Source: Micromonospora sp. NBC_01813
GTDB taxonomy: Bacteria; Actinomycetota; Actinomycetes; Mycobacteriales; Micromonosporaceae
DNA length: 64,000 bases
Direction of reading: 5' to 3'
NCBI RefSeq assembly: GCF_035917335.1
Contig: NZ_CP109067.1
Location: 6,013,001-6,077,000 of the forward strand
Both the position numbers and the translations under genes were made by a program. Of the stretch, positions 52,454-61,731 are shown piece after piece (positions within the stretch are counted from its first letter, which is position 1; each line of letters begins with the position of its first letter). The notes beneath the pieces are model-generated. The model did no database searches. It saw only the letters and a program-made list of their open reading frames with translations, and was not told where the DNA came from.

Positions 52454-53719
52454 TCACATTTTCAGCAGCCCGCCGTTGCGTACGGTGTCGTCCTTGATCG
52501 CGATGAGATTCGCGGAGACGTACGGAATGTTGTGCTTCTGATGCCACTCGCTTGGGAAGTACGTGACCAATCGCGACGGCTGGAACCGGCATTTGATCTC
52601 AGGCACGAACCGAGAATAGTTCGAGTCAGTGAAATACCAGAACGAGTTCTCGTTATAGAACGCCACATGCGTCGGATCCTGGTATGCGCCCCGGCCATCG
52701 GTGCTAGGTGTCAGCGACAACAGCATCCCGTTCGGCGCAAGCAGCCGGTACAGCTCGTTGAAAAGTGCGACCTTGTCCGGAATGTGTTCCAGGAAATCCA
52801 CAGCCCGAATGACTCCGACGCTGTTGTCTGGTAGGTCAACTCCCTTCGTGATGTCGCAGACCATGTCGACGCCGGAGCTGTCGTGGAAGTCCAGACCGAG
52901 ATATCCTTCCGGCTTGTTGTGGGCGGCGCCCAGGTCGAGCGCCATGAGTCCCTGTCGTCGCGACCAGGTCAGCGCATTGTGTTGGATGTTTCGGTCGTAG
53001 ATCTCCACTGTGCGCTGCTGGATCCGTGCGTTGAAATCAGGAATGCGCTGCGTGTTCTTGGCGTGCATTCGTTGCAGGTACAGGCACTTCTGAATATGGT
53101 GAAACTCGCTTATCTGATAGATTCGAGCCATCAGATCGGCGTCGTCCGCGACGTCGAGCGACTCGTCGTATCCGCCGACCTTCTCGTAGATGTCCCGGCG
53201 GAATGCCCGCACATGGTTCGGTGCGTACCAGATATAGCTCACATTGTGTGGTGTTGGTGGCAGCGCCCGGCAGGCCAGCACCTCGCGGCCGTCCACCTTC
53301 TCGTCGTAGTACCGCCAGCCGAATGAACTCGAGAAACGGTCCTCGCAGCGGCCGCCGTCCTCCTGGATCTGCGCGGTGTCGCTGTAGACGAACCCAACCT
53401 CCGGGTTGGAGTCGAAAGCATCGACGATTTCTTGCAGGCAGTCGCTGCTCAGTAGATCGTCGTCGTCAAGCTCGACTAGGATGTCCCCGGCCGCCTCGGA
53501 ACAGGCGTAACCCTTCACAGCGCCAACGCCGTTCAGGTTGTCTTGGACAATTAGCCGGATCCGATCGTCGTGCCTTTCAGGTCGCCACCGAGATCCCTGA
53601 TTGAGAACGACTACCCATTCCCAATCGGTAAAAGTCTGTGCGGCCAGTGATCGGAAACACTCGTCGATGAAGCGGGTGCGGTTGCTTCCTGTGAAGACGG
53701 TTACGCGCGGTGTACGCAT
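52454..53719 (-). CDS. Glycosyltransferase family 2 fused to a SAM methyltransferase
   Basis: 421 aa. Residues 1-250 are a GT2 domain: V-T-V-F-T-G-S-N-R-T-R-F, L-V-E-L-D-D-D-D-L-L (D-x-D near 84-88), and a conserved V-A-D-D-A-D-L-M-A-R. Residues about 260-410 are a class I methyltransferase: A-L-D-L-G-A-A-H, then I-R-A-V-D-F-L-E-H-I-P. Such a fusion would add a sugar and methylate it or its target. It is the third gene of a minus-strand set with a TPR lipoprotein and a collagen-like protein, which may be the substrate. GC content is lower than in the flanks. Confidence 0.82.
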   Translation of the reverse strand: MRTPRVTVFTGSNRTRFIDECFRSLAAQTFTDWEWVVVLNQGSRWRPERHDDRIRLIVQDNLNGVGAVKGYACSEAAGDILVELDDDDLLSSDCLQEIVDAFDSNPEVGFVYSDTAQIQEDGGRCEDRFSSSFGWRYYDEKVDGREVLACRALPPTPHNVSYIWYAPNHVRAFRRDIYEKVGGYDESLDVADDADLMARIYQISEFHHIQKCLYLQRMHAKNTQRIPDFNARIQQRTVEIYDRNIQHNALTWSRRQGLMALDLGAAHNKPEGYLGLDFHDSSGVDMVCDITKGVDLPDNSVGVIRAVDFLEHIPDKVALFNELYRLLAPNGMLLSLTPSTDGRGAYQDPTHVAFYNENSFWYFTDSNYSRFVPEIKCRFQPSRLVTYFPSEWHQKHNIPYVSANLIAIKDDTVRNGGLLKM

Positions 53720-53732
53720 CTGAGCCAATCAC

Positions 53733-54344
53733 CTACTCTGCCGAATCCGTGGACGGAGCGGTCAAGGTCGCTCGGTACTCTTCCGGAACCGCTGAGGTGA
53801 GTCCGTTGTCGAGCCGGACTGCCGCGTTGAAGGCGTCCCGTGCTTCCTTATCGTCACCGGATCGGGACAACAGAATGCCTAGTCGCAGGTAGGCGGTTGA
53901 CGACTTGTTGTCAATCGACACGATCCTGCGGTAAATGTCCACCGACGTCGCCGGATCTTCGCTTTCCAGCGCGATGGCCTTGTTGTAAAGGGCCGGCTTG
54001 TAGTTGGCGTCGACCTCCAACGCCTTGTCGTAGTTGCTGATCGCCTCGTCGACCTGGTTGCGCGACTGGGCGATAAAGCCCAGGTTGAACCAGGCGAACT
54101 TGTTGTTGGTTTCTGCTTCCAGCACCTCCTCGAAGGTGACCTTTGCCTCGTCGAAGTTGCCGGCTTGGCCCTGCTCGACACCGAGATTCAGCAGATCCGC
54201 TGGCGCGCCTTCGTCATTCGACTGGTCGCTGTTGCCGGAGCTGCTCGTCTGCGGCTTGTCATCAGGCTCCTCGCTGCATGCCGCGACTCCGGTCAGCAGG
54301 ACCGCGCCACAGGCGAGTGACCCGAATATCTGACGCATGCTCAT
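53733..54344 (-). CDS. TPR-repeat lipoprotein
   Basis: 203 aa. The signal peptide ends in T-G-V-A-A-C (lipobox Cys about 23), followed by a Ser/Asn/Asp-rich linker and at least four tetratricopeptide repeats (about 48-180: N-L-G-V-E-Q-G-Q-A-G-N-F-D-E-A, F-N-L-G-F-I-A-Q-S-R-N-Q-V-D-E-A, Y-N-K-A-I-A-L, A-Y-L-R-L-G-I-L-L). It probably scaffolds proteins at the outer membrane face. ATG 54344 has a strong AAGGAGG site. It lies between the collagen-like gene and the glycosyltransferase fusion. Confidence 0.85.
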   Translation of the reverse strand: MSMRQIFGSLACGAVLLTGVAACSEEPDDKPQTSSSGNSDQSNDEGAPADLLNLGVEQGQAGNFDEAKVTFEEVLEAETNNKFAWFNLGFIAQSRNQVDEAISNYDKALEVDANYKPALYNKAIALESEDPATSVDIYRRIVSIDNKSSTAYLRLGILLSRSGDDKEARDAFNAAVRLDNGLTSAVPEEYRATLTAPSTDSAE

Positions 54345-54446
54345 TTCTCCTCCTTGGACGGTAACGAGGCGTTTCGACTCTCTTTTTGGTCGCCTTGCGT
54401 TGCTGTTGTTTTGTTCCTACCTGGGCCGACGTGTTGGCCGGAACTG

Positions 54447-56522
54447 TTACGGCACCGGTGTATCGGTCGAGATGCAGGACACCCAGATGTCGGCACCTCC
54501 GCCGGTGAAGGTGAACTGGTAGCCACTGGTCGAGAGTGGTTGGATTAGCACCGGATTCACTCCCGCACCGGAAAGTTGGTAGCCGGTTCCGACAGCGATA
54601 TCTCCCACCTCGCACCCGAAGTTGACGGGCGTGTCCGCAATGACGGTCAGCGGTCCTTGGATATAGGCGGCGTCGATTCCGTTGCTCGCCACCCCCTGCG
54701 CTCCCTGCACACCCTGGGGCCCTTGTGCGCCGGTGTCGCCTTGGGCGCCTTGGAGGCCTTGTGCGCCTGCGTCGCCTTGGGTGCCTTGTGCGCCTGCGTC
54801 GCCTTGGGTGCCTTGTGCGCCTGCGTCGCCTTGGAGGCCCTGGGGGCCTTGTACGCCGGTATCGCCCTGTGCACCTTGGAGGCCTTGTGCGCCCGTATCG
54901 CCTTGGGTGCCTTGGGTGCCTTGGGTGCCTTGTACGCCGGTGTCGCCTTGTGCGCCTTGGAGGCCTTGCGTGCCGCTATCACCTTGGGTGCCTTGGGGGC
55001 CTTGTGGCCCGGTGGCGCCTTGTGCGCCGGTGTCGCCTTGTGCACCTTGGAGGCCTTGCGTGCCCGTATCACCTTGGGGGCCTTGCGTGCCTGTATCACC
55101 TTGGGTGCCTTGTGGCCCGGTGGCGCCTTGCGGTCCGGTCTCGCCCGGGGTGCCTTGTGCGCCGGTGTCGCCCTGGGTGCCTTGTGGCCCGGTGGCACCT
55201 TGCGGTCCGGTCTCGCCCGGGGTGCCTTGTGCGCCGGTGTCGCCTTGGAGGCCTTGAGGGCCTTGCGGTCCGGTGTCGCCTTGTGCACCTTGTGGTCCGG
55301 TGTCGCCCGGGGTGCCTTGTGGCCCGGTGGCGCCTTGTGGTCCGGTCTCGCCCGGGGTGCCTTGTGCGCCGGTGTCGCCTTGGAGGCCTTGAGGGCCTTG
55401 CGGTCCGGTGTCGCCTTGTGCGCCTTGTGGTCCGGTGTCGCCCGGGGTGCCTTGTGCGCCGGTGTCGCCTTGGAGGCCTTGAGGGCCTTGTGGTCCGGTG
55501 TCGCCCGGGGTGCCTTGTGCGCCGGTGTCGCCTTGGAGGCCTTGGGGGCCTTGCGGTCCGGTGTCGCCTTGTGCGCCTTGTGGTCCGGTGTCGCCCGGGG
55601 TGCCTTGTGCGCCGGTGTCGCCTTGGAGGCCTTGAGGGCCTTGCGGTCCGGTGTCGCCTTGTGCGCCTTGTGGTCCGGTGTCGCCCGGGGTGCCTTGTGC
55701 GCCGGTGTCGCCTTGGAGGCCTTGGGGGCCTTGCGGTCCGGTGTCGCCTTGTGGGCCGGTTTCGCCAGGGGTACCTTGCGGTCCGGTGTCGCCTTGTGGG
55801 CCGGTTTCGCCCGGGGTACCTTGCGGTCCGGTGTCGCCTTGTGGGCCGGTTTCGCCCGGGGTACCTTGCGGTCCGGTGTCGCCTTGTGCGCCTTGTGGTC
55901 CGGTGTCGCCCGGGGTGCCTTGTGCGCCGGTGTCGCCTTGGGGCCCTTGGAGGCCTTGTGCGCCGGTGTCGCCTTGGGTGCCCTGTGGTCCGGTCTCGCC
56001 TTGTGCGCCGGTGTCGCCCTGGGTGCCCTGCGGTCCGGTCTCGCCTGGGGTGCCCTGTGCGCCGGTGTTGCCTTGGGTGCCCTGCGGTCCGGTGTCGCCT
56101 TGGAGGCCTTGTGCGCCCGTGTCACCTTGAGCACCTACGTCGCCCTGCGGGCCTTGCGGGCCCTGGGCACCGTGCGGGTACTGCTTGCCCTTGTCATGCC
56201 CACCCCACGGGCCCTGCCAACCCTGCGGGCCGTAGTCCGGTGTCCCCCCTGGGTGGTCGTCCCAGGAGTCGTGATGCCCACCGTCGTCGTCCCGGACAGG
56301 CGCCCATGCCAACGGCCATCCGCCGTACTGGCCGATCGGACCGGGCGTACCGATTTGTACGTCCTGGGCAGCTGATGCCGCCTCCACCGGTTGTGCTGCG
56401 GCTGCGGGTCCACCTGTCATCCCGACTGCCAGCAGGACAGAGCTCAGCCCTGAGGCGGCACTCAGCCCGGAGGCGGCGCGGCCATGCGTCGGACCTCGCC
56501 GCAACCGTCGGTTGTTGTTCAT
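54447..56522 (-). CDS. Collagen-like repeat protein
   Basis: 691 aa. A signal-like N-terminus (about 15-45, ending in A-A-A-A) and a His/Asp/Gly/Pro-rich linker lead into roughly 160 uninterrupted Gly-X-Y triplets (about 115-612), dominated by [12 protein letters not shown] and G-E-T. A C-terminal domain of about 80 residues ([10 protein letters not shown] to the end) may set trimer formation. Such proteins form triple-helical fibres on the cell or spore surface, as BclA does in Bacillus, where G-x-T threonines are glycosylated. Downstream genes supply a glycosyltransferase. The DNA repeats are near-exact and prone to length change. Confidence 0.9.
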   Translation of the reverse strand: MNNNRRLRRGPTHGRAASGLSAASGLSSVLLAVGMTGGPAAAAQPVEAASAAQDVQIGTPGPIGQYGGWPLAWAPVRDDDGGHHDSWDDHPGGTPDYGPQGWQGPWGGHDKGKQYPHGAQGPQGPQGDVGAQGDTGAQGLQGDTGPQGTQGNTGAQGTPGETGPQGTQGDTGAQGETGPQGTQGDTGAQGLQGPQGDTGAQGTPGDTGPQGAQGDTGPQGTPGETGPQGDTGPQGTPGETGPQGDTGPQGTPGETGPQGDTGPQGPQGLQGDTGAQGTPGDTGPQGAQGDTGPQGPQGLQGDTGAQGTPGDTGPQGAQGDTGPQGPQGLQGDTGAQGTPGDTGPQGPQGLQGDTGAQGTPGDTGPQGAQGDTGPQGPQGLQGDTGAQGTPGETGPQGATGPQGTPGDTGPQGAQGDTGPQGPQGLQGDTGAQGTPGETGPQGATGPQGTQGDTGAQGTPGETGPQGATGPQGTQGDTGTQGPQGDTGTQGLQGAQGDTGAQGATGPQGPQGTQGDSGTQGLQGAQGDTGVQGTQGTQGTQGDTGAQGLQGAQGDTGVQGPQGLQGDAGAQGTQGDAGAQGTQGDAGAQGLQGAQGDTGAQGPQGVQGAQGVASNGIDAAYIQGPLTVIADTPVNFGCEVGDIAVGTGYQLSGAGVNPVLIQPLSTSGYQFTFTGGGADIWVSCISTDTPVP

Positions 56523-56827
56523 GATCCCCCCATAGAGCCGCCCCCGATATGCCCATAGCCACTCATCGGTTACCCAAGGTCACCTGCGGCAGATTTGCAG
56601 CGTAACCACCCATTTGTCTAGTGGGCGCGGATTTGGAGTAATCTGTGCCTATCAGGAGCAAAGTGGATTTTCTTCGTGATCGGGTGGGATAAGCCCGACT
56701 CGGCGCCGCGCGCCTGGCTCGTCGGGGTTTGCGGCACCGATCCACGGGTATGCGGCGGGATGTTGCCCCAGTGTCCGGGCGGGTCCACCCTCCTGCCCGG
56801 TGCGGACCGTACCGGAGGTGTCGTCGG
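56523..56827. other. Divergent intergenic region upstream of collagen-like and Hsp20 genes
   Basis: About 305 bases with no supported gene. The part 56590-56680 is AT-richer than the surroundings and probably holds the divergent promoters. Confidence 0.4.
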
Positions 56828-57436
56828 ATGAGTCAACCTCGCGACCAGATGCAGGACCGTGGCTGGGATCCGATCGGCAACCTGCAGATGCTCTGGTCGG
56901 AACTCGGCCGGGTGCTCGGCGGTGACTCCGGCCCGCCCGACGTCGAACTGCAGGACACCGACGAAGGCTGGCGGATGATCGCCCGGCTGCCCGGGGTCGC
57001 CCCGGAGGAAGTGGCCGTCGAGATCGACGGTGCCGACCTGTGCCTACGGGCCCGATCCGAGCAGGAAGTCAACATCGACAACGGGATGCCGGACACCGGG
57101 TCGACCGAACGCGGCTTCGAGTACCGGCTGAGCCTGCCCAGCGGGGTCGACGTACAGCGGATGGACGCGGTGATGGACCACGGCCTGCTCACCGTCACCA
57201 TGCCGCGCGCCGAGCCGGGCGGGCGGCGGTCGATCACGGTCGGCCGGCCGCAGCATCAGCAGCCGACGGCCGGTTCGGCGGCGGCCCGGTCCGATCGGGC
57301 CACGTCGGTGCAGATCACCACCGACGGTGCCGGGATCGCCGCCGAGGAGATCGACCCGGCGGTGGACCGGGAGATGCATCACCCGCACACCACCGAGGCG
57401 ACCATGCACCGGCAGCAGGCCAGCACCGCACGATGA
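56828..57436 (+). CDS. Hsp20/alpha-crystallin-type small heat-shock protein
   Basis: 202 aa. The alpha-crystallin domain spans about 40-140: W-R-M-I-A-R-L-P-G-V-A-P-E-E-V-A-V-E-I-D, then L-S-L-P-S-G-V-D and the closing H-G-L-L-T-V-T-M-P-R. Hsp20 chaperones hold unfolded proteins. The C-terminal 60 residues are Gln/Ala/Thr-rich and unusual for the family. ATG 56828 has GGAGG 9 bases upstream. Its stop overlaps the start of the GT9 gene. Confidence 0.9.
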   Translation: MSQPRDQMQDRGWDPIGNLQMLWSELGRVLGGDSGPPDVELQDTDEGWRMIARLPGVAPEEVAVEIDGADLCLRARSEQEVNIDNGMPDTGSTERGFEYRLSLPSGVDVQRMDAVMDHGLLTVTMPRAEPGGRRSITVGRPQHQQPTAGSAAARSDRATSVQITTDGAGIAAEEIDPAVDREMHHPHTTEATMHRQQASTAR

Positions 57437-58635
57437 TGCTCGGCGACCCGCAGGACCTGGTGCCGGACGTACGCCGGATCGCGGTGCTGCGCGCCAACGC
57501 CCTCGGTGACTTCATTTTCGCCGTACCGGCGTTGACCGCGTTGCGGGCCGCGTACCCGCAGGCGGAGTTGGTGCTGCTCGGGGCGCCCTGGCATGCCCGG
57601 TGGCTGAACGCCCGCGTGGTGGCCGACCGGCCCGGCCCGGTGGACCGGGTCCTGGTGGTGCCGGCGGCAGACGGGATCCGGGCCGCCGAGCCGACCGACG
57701 AGCCTACGACGATGGCCGAGTTCCTGGCCGCCGCCCGCCGCGAGCGGTTCGACCTCGCGGTGCAACTGCACGGCGGCGGACGCAACAGCAACCCGCTGGT
57801 CGCGCAGCTGGGTGCCCGGGTCACCGCCGGGCTGCGGGCCGTCGACGCCCCCGCGCTGGACCGCTGGGTCCGCTACGTCTACTACCAGCCTGAGGTGTTC
57901 CGTTACCTGGAGGTGGCTGCGCTGCTGGGTGCCGCACCGGTGACCCTGCTGCCGCACGTGCCGGTGACCAGCGCGGACCGGGCCGAGGCGGACCGCGTAC
58001 TCGGGCCGGTCCGTCAGCCCCGGGCGGTGCTGCACCCGGGGGCCAGCGATCCGCGCCGACGCTGGCCCGCCGAGCGGTTCGCGGCGGTCGCCGACGCGCT
58101 CACCGACCGTGGCTTCGAGGTGCTGGTCACCGGCACCGGCCCGGAGCGTGAGGTCGTCGAGCAGGTCGCCGCGGCCGCGACCCGTCCACTGCGGGTCGTG
58201 CTCGACGAGCTGAGCCTGGGCGGGCTGGCCGGTCTGCTGACCGGCAGCGCCGTCCTGGTCGCCAACGACACCGGGCCGCTGCATCTGGCGGCGGCGGTCG
58301 GTACCGCCACGGTCGGCGTCTACTGGATCGGCAACCTGCTCAACGGGGCCCCGCCGGTGCGTGGCCGGCACCGGCCGTTGGCGGCGTTCACCATCCACTG
58401 CCCGGTGTGTGGGCAGGATGTCAGCACGGTCGGCTTCCCGGCCCGGGGCGGTGCGGACAGTTGCGGGCACCGCGACTCGTTCGTCACCGACGTGCCGGTC
58501 GCCGAGGTCCTGGAGGCGGTGCTGGAGCTAACCAGCACCGGGACCAGCACCAGCGGGATCAGCGGCACCGACACCGGCGGCGTGCAGGCGGATCTGGTCC
58601 GGGAACAGTTCGCGGATGTCGTCGGGCAGCGGTAG
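57433..58635 (+). CDS. Glycosyltransferase family 9 (heptosyltransferase-like)
   Basis: 400 aa. N-terminal R-A-N-A-L-G-D-F-I-F-A-V-P-A-L (about 19-33) and C-terminal N-D-T-G-P-L-H-L-A-A-A (about 277-287) with H-P-G-A-S-D-P-R-R-R-W (about 197-207) are the GT9 hallmarks. These enzymes transfer ADP-heptose. A heptose kinase/adenylyltransferase lies 1.3 kb away, so a heptosylated cell-surface glycan is likely. Start ATG 57433 (or 57436) overlaps the Hsp20 stop. The last about 35 residues overlap the convergent gene. Confidence 0.88.
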   Translation: MMLGDPQDLVPDVRRIAVLRANALGDFIFAVPALTALRAAYPQAELVLLGAPWHARWLNARVVADRPGPVDRVLVVPAADGIRAAEPTDEPTTMAEFLAAARRERFDLAVQLHGGGRNSNPLVAQLGARVTAGLRAVDAPALDRWVRYVYYQPEVFRYLEVAALLGAAPVTLLPHVPVTSADRAEADRVLGPVRQPRAVLHPGASDPRRRWPAERFAAVADALTDRGFEVLVTGTGPEREVVEQVAAAATRPLRVVLDELSLGGLAGLLTGSAVLVANDTGPLHLAAAVGTATVGVYWIGNLLNGAPPVRGRHRPLAAFTIHCPVCGQDVSTVGFPARGGADSCGHRDSFVTDVPVAEVLEAVLELTSTGTSTSGISGTDTGGVQADLVREQFADVVGQR

Positions 58636-58956
58636 CTGCACCCGGTAGAGCACCCCGGCCGGGCAGTATCCGCCGATGCGGTCCAACGCGGACCGGACCT
58701 CGTCGCGGACCGTCCGGTCGTCGGCGTCGTACCGCGCGGCGCGTCGGCGTACCCGCCGGATCAGCTCGTCGGCGTCGAACGTCGCAGGCAGGTCCGTGCT
58801 GTCCGGGTCCGGTCGCCCGGCCATCGCCAGCAGCGGCGGTAGCGCGTCGACCAGCAACGCGGCCTCCCCGCTGGGCAGCCGTTCGACGAGCGTACGCAGC
58901 ACCGCCACGTCCAACTGCCAGATCGTCGTGGTGGGTCGCGCCAGCCGTACCGTCAT
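58528..58956 (-). CDS. DUF2267-like protein
   Basis: 142 aa. The core V-A-V-L-R-T-L-V-E-R-L-P-S-G-E-A-A-L-L-V-D-A-L-P-P-L-L and V-R-D-E-V-R-S-A-L-D-R-I-G-G-Y-C-P-A-G resembles the helical DUF2267 family, but I am not certain. Function unknown. GGAGG precedes ATG 58956, which overlaps the stop of the GT2 gene by 4 bases. Its 3' end overlaps the convergent GT9 gene by about 108 bases. Confidence 0.6.
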   Translation of the reverse strand: MTVRLARPTTTIWQLDVAVLRTLVERLPSGEAALLVDALPPLLAMAGRPDPDSTDLPATFDADELIRRVRRRAARYDADDRTVRDEVRSALDRIGGYCPAGVLYRVQLPLPDDIRELFPDQIRLHAAGVGAADPAGAGPGAG

Positions 58957-59888
58957 CGGGTCGCCTCCTGTTGCCGCTGTCGCGCCGACCTGTCGTCGGT
59001 CGGTGCCGCGGCCGCTGATTCGGCCGCCGATTCCTCGTCGAACAGCACCTGCCAGCATTCGACCCGCCGGTCGGTGACCGTGGTCGGCGACTCCAGGTGG
59101 TAGGCGCCGCTGGGCACGATGCCGGCGGCTCCGTAGCGGCGTTGTACCGCGAGTTGGGCGGCGACGTCCTCGCCCTGGTGGTCGGGGGGCATCCGGCGCC
59201 AGAAGTCGAAGCCGCCGGCGGCGACCAGCTTGGCCCGGTCGAACAGCACGCAGCCGCCGATCCAGGAGATCCGGTACGCCCGCCATTCGTCGGGGCCGAG
59301 GCGGAGCCGTTCGGTGACGTGCAGCAGGTTCGCGGCCGAATGCAGCCGGGCCCGGGACCACTGGGCGGTGCCGGGAAGGATCCGCTCCGGCTCGGGACGG
59401 CCGTCCCACTCGACGTACGCGTCCTGGTCGGCCGGCCGCACATCATCGGAGTAGGACAATCCGTGTACGGCGTTGCCGACGAAACCGCAGCGCAGTTCGC
59501 CGATCGCGGTGACCAGCCGGGACACCGCGCCGGGCGCCAGCCACACGTCGTCGTCGAGCAGCAGCACCAGCCGGGCCGTGGAGAGACTGAGCAGGTACGC
59601 CCGGTGCTCGGCGAGACCGCGTCGGGGCAGTCGCCGGGTGAGCAGCACCGGATGGCCGGTGTGTCGCAGCGCCCGCACCATCGTCGCGGCGGCCGGCTCG
59701 GCCCAGGCCGGCCCGCCGTCGGACTGGTCGCTGACCACCACCCCGAACCCGTCCGGCAACTCCTGGGCGGCCAGACCGGCCAACGTGGTGGCGAGCTCGG
59801 CCGGCCGGTTGCGGGTGGGGACGAGGACGTCGAGTAGCCGGTTGCGGCGGAACTCGGCCGGATCTCCCGGCGGCAGCGGTCGGTTCAT
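58953..59888 (-). CDS. Glycosyltransferase family 2
   Basis: 311 aa. D-V-L-V-P-T-R-N-R-P-A-E-L (about 19-31), L-V-L-L-L-D-D-D-V-W (D-x-D about 111-114), and W-I-G-G-C-V-L-F-D-R near 222 with H-Q-G-E-D-V-A (about 250) give a GT-A fold glycosyltransferase. It is coupled to the heptose kinase gene upstream (4-base overlap) and DUF2267-like gene downstream, so it probably acts in the same surface-glycan pathway. Confidence 0.88.
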   Translation of the reverse strand: MNRPLPPGDPAEFRRNRLLDVLVPTRNRPAELATTLAGLAAQELPDGFGVVVSDQSDGGPAWAEPAAATMVRALRHTGHPVLLTRRLPRRGLAEHRAYLLSLSTARLVLLLDDDVWLAPGAVSRLVTAIGELRCGFVGNAVHGLSYSDDVRPADQDAYVEWDGRPEPERILPGTAQWSRARLHSAANLLHVTERLRLGPDEWRAYRISWIGGCVLFDRAKLVAAGGFDFWRRMPPDHQGEDVAAQLAVQRRYGAAGIVPSGAYHLESPTTVTDRRVECWQVLFDEESAAESAAAAPTDDRSARQRQQEATR

Positions 59889-61543
59889 CCGCCGCCCCGG
59901 ACGTCGACGTTCTCGGCCCGGATCCGTTCGATGATCGCCGAGGTGGACCGGTCGGCGACGTAGCCGAGGATGTGCACGTCGCCGCCGAGCCGGCGGACCA
60001 GCGGGGCCTCCGGAACCATCTCCGGCGGGTAGTCGCCGCCCTTGACGTACACGTCGGGCCGGACGGCTTCGATCAGCCCGGCCGGCGAGTCCTCCTCGAA
60101 GATCACGACGTGGTCGACGCAGCTCAGCGCGGTCAGCACGGCGACCCGGTCCTCGACCGGGTTCACCGGCCGGTCCGGCCCCTTCAGCCGCTGGACGCTG
60201 TCGTCGGAGTTGACGGCGACGATCAGCAGGTCGCCGAGGGCGGCCGCTTCCGCCAGGTAAGCGACGTGGCCGCGGTGCAGTACGTCGAAGCAGCCGTTGG
60301 TGAACACGATCCGGGCTCCGGCAGCGCGCTCTACGCGTACCTGCTCGACGAGGTCGACCGGGTCGGTGCCGCCGGCCGGGGTCGCGGCCCGCGCTGCTGC
60401 GGAACGCTGCCCGCCTGGTTCGGCGGCGGGTTCGGCGGACAACTCGGCGAGCAGGACGTCGCGTCGGCAGACGCAGGTGCCCATGTGGCGCACGGTGAGC
60501 GTGGCGGCGAGCTGGGCGAGTTCGGCGGCGGCCGGCAGGGCCGCGCCTGCGGTCACGGCGAGGGTGAGCGCGGCCAGGTAGGCGTCGCCGGCGCCGACGG
60601 CCTGGCTGGCCGGGACCGGCTCGGTGTGGCAGCGGTGCGGTTCGTCGCTGCCGTCGCACACGATCGAGCCGTCGACGTCCAGGGTCACCGCGACCACCTG
60701 CGCGCCGGTGGTGGCGCGGAGCCGGGGCAGCAGCCGCCGCGCCAGGTCGGCCCGGTCCTGGGCCCGGCTGTCTGCGTCCTCGGCCCGGCTGTCTGCGTCC
60801 TGGGTCCGGCTGTCGGCCTGGTCCACGGCCAGGGCGGCCTCGGCGATGCTCGGGGTGATCACGCTCGGCCGCAGCCCGGACCACCGTCGCAGGTCGTGGG
60901 CGTCGAGGGCGACGGTGCCGTACCGGTCCCGGTTGTCGATCAGCCAGCGACGGATCGGCTCCGGCAGCGCGCCGAGGCCGTAGTCGCAGATCACCAGGTC
61001 GGGCCGGTCCTGGCCGGTGTCGCCGTCAGGGCGGTCCTGACCGTCGGTAGCCGGGCCGAGTCGGATCTGCTCGGTGCTGGCGACGATCGCCGCGAGCAGC
61101 CGATCGACCTGTTCGGCGGGCAGTGGTGCGTCCGGGCCGCCCTCGTCCTCGCGGAGCAGGATCTGGTCGGCGGCGAGCAGCCGCCGCTTGACCGGGGTAC
61201 GGGTGCCGGGTTGGGCGACCATCCGGTCCTGGACGCCGGCCCGGTGCAGGCAGTGGGCCACCTGGTCGCCGATCGGGTCGACGCCGATCGGGGCGACCAG
61301 CAGCGGTCGGGCACCGAGCGCGGCAAGGTTGACGGCGGTGTTCGCGGCACCGCCGGCGGCCAGCTGCCGGTGGTCCAGGGTGAGTACTGGCGCGGGCGCC
61401 TCCCGGCACAGCCGGGCGGAGGTGGCGAACCGCCATTCGTCGAGCATCGCGTCGCCGACGACGAGGATCGGCCGCCCGGACCACCGCCGTACGAGCGCGG
61501 TGAGGGCGGCGAGGTGCCGTTGATCGGTGACCGACTGCCCCAT
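59885..61543 (-). CDS. hldE: Bifunctional heptose 7-phosphate kinase / heptose 1-phosphate adenylyltransferase
   Basis: 552 aa from ATG 61543. Residues about 1-340 are a PfkB/ribokinase-type kinase (A-A-G-G-A-A-N-T-A-V-N-L-A near the start, G-A-G-D-A-Y-L-A-A-L near the end). Residues about 400-550 are a cytidylyltransferase-fold domain with T-N-G-C-F-D-V-L-H-R-G-H. The two steps make ADP-heptose for the nearby GT9 enzyme. A three-fold near-repeat of S-R-x-x-D-A-D inserts into the kinase part, encoded by 60764-60815. GTG/TTG starts further upstream exist. Confidence 0.9.
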   Translation of the reverse strand: MGQSVTDQRHLAALTALVRRWSGRPILVVGDAMLDEWRFATSARLCREAPAPVLTLDHRQLAAGGAANTAVNLAALGARPLLVAPIGVDPIGDQVAHCLHRAGVQDRMVAQPGTRTPVKRRLLAADQILLREDEGGPDAPLPAEQVDRLLAAIVASTEQIRLGPATDGQDRPDGDTGQDRPDLVICDYGLGALPEPIRRWLIDNRDRYGTVALDAHDLRRWSGLRPSVITPSIAEAALAVDQADSRTQDADSRAEDADSRAQDRADLARRLLPRLRATTGAQVVAVTLDVDGSIVCDGSDEPHRCHTEPVPASQAVGAGDAYLAALTLAVTAGAALPAAAELAQLAATLTVRHMGTCVCRRDVLLAELSAEPAAEPGGQRSAAARAATPAGGTDPVDLVEQVRVERAAGARIVFTNGCFDVLHRGHVAYLAEAAALGDLLIVAVNSDDSVQRLKGPDRPVNPVEDRVAVLTALSCVDHVVIFEEDSPAGLIEAVRPDVYVKGGDYPPEMVPEAPLVRRLGGDVHILGYVADRSTSAIIERIRAENVDVRGGG

Positions 61544-61691
61544 GGTTCGGCGGGTGCCCGGGACCGGCCCGCTCAAACGTCGCGGACCGGGTCGGTCGAA
61601 CGCCGAGGCATCGCCAGGTCGAACGCTGCGGCACGGGGCATGACGGGGATCACCGGCAAATCAGTTGGCAATCGCCAGCCACGTGGCAGAA

Positions 61692-61706
61692 TGCTTGTAG
61701 CAAGCA
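61692..61706. promoter_or_regulatory. MarR-type operator palindrome
   Basis: TGCTTG-TAG-CAAGCA is a perfect 6-3-6 inverted repeat 26 bases before the MarR start. A TTGGCA (61665-61670) lies upstream as a possible -35. Position and form fit an autoregulatory MarR site. Confidence 0.6.
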
Positions 61707-61731
61707 ACCATCGGATGGAGTGAAGGCGGCA

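Noticed and set aside
54690-56172. Possible CRISPR-like repeat array
   Set aside because: Repeats are 9-base multiples without unique spacers and encode collagen triplets.
54576-56524. Two 599-codon plus-strand frames and one 495-codon minus-strand frame in the collagen-like gene
   Set aside because: The 9-base periodic repeat keeps several frames open. Only the Gly-X-Y frame has a signal-like start and a C-terminal domain.
59972-61723. 583-codon plus-strand frame opposite hldE
   Set aside because: Shadow of a conserved enzyme on the other strand; low-complexity Val/Gly/Asp composition.
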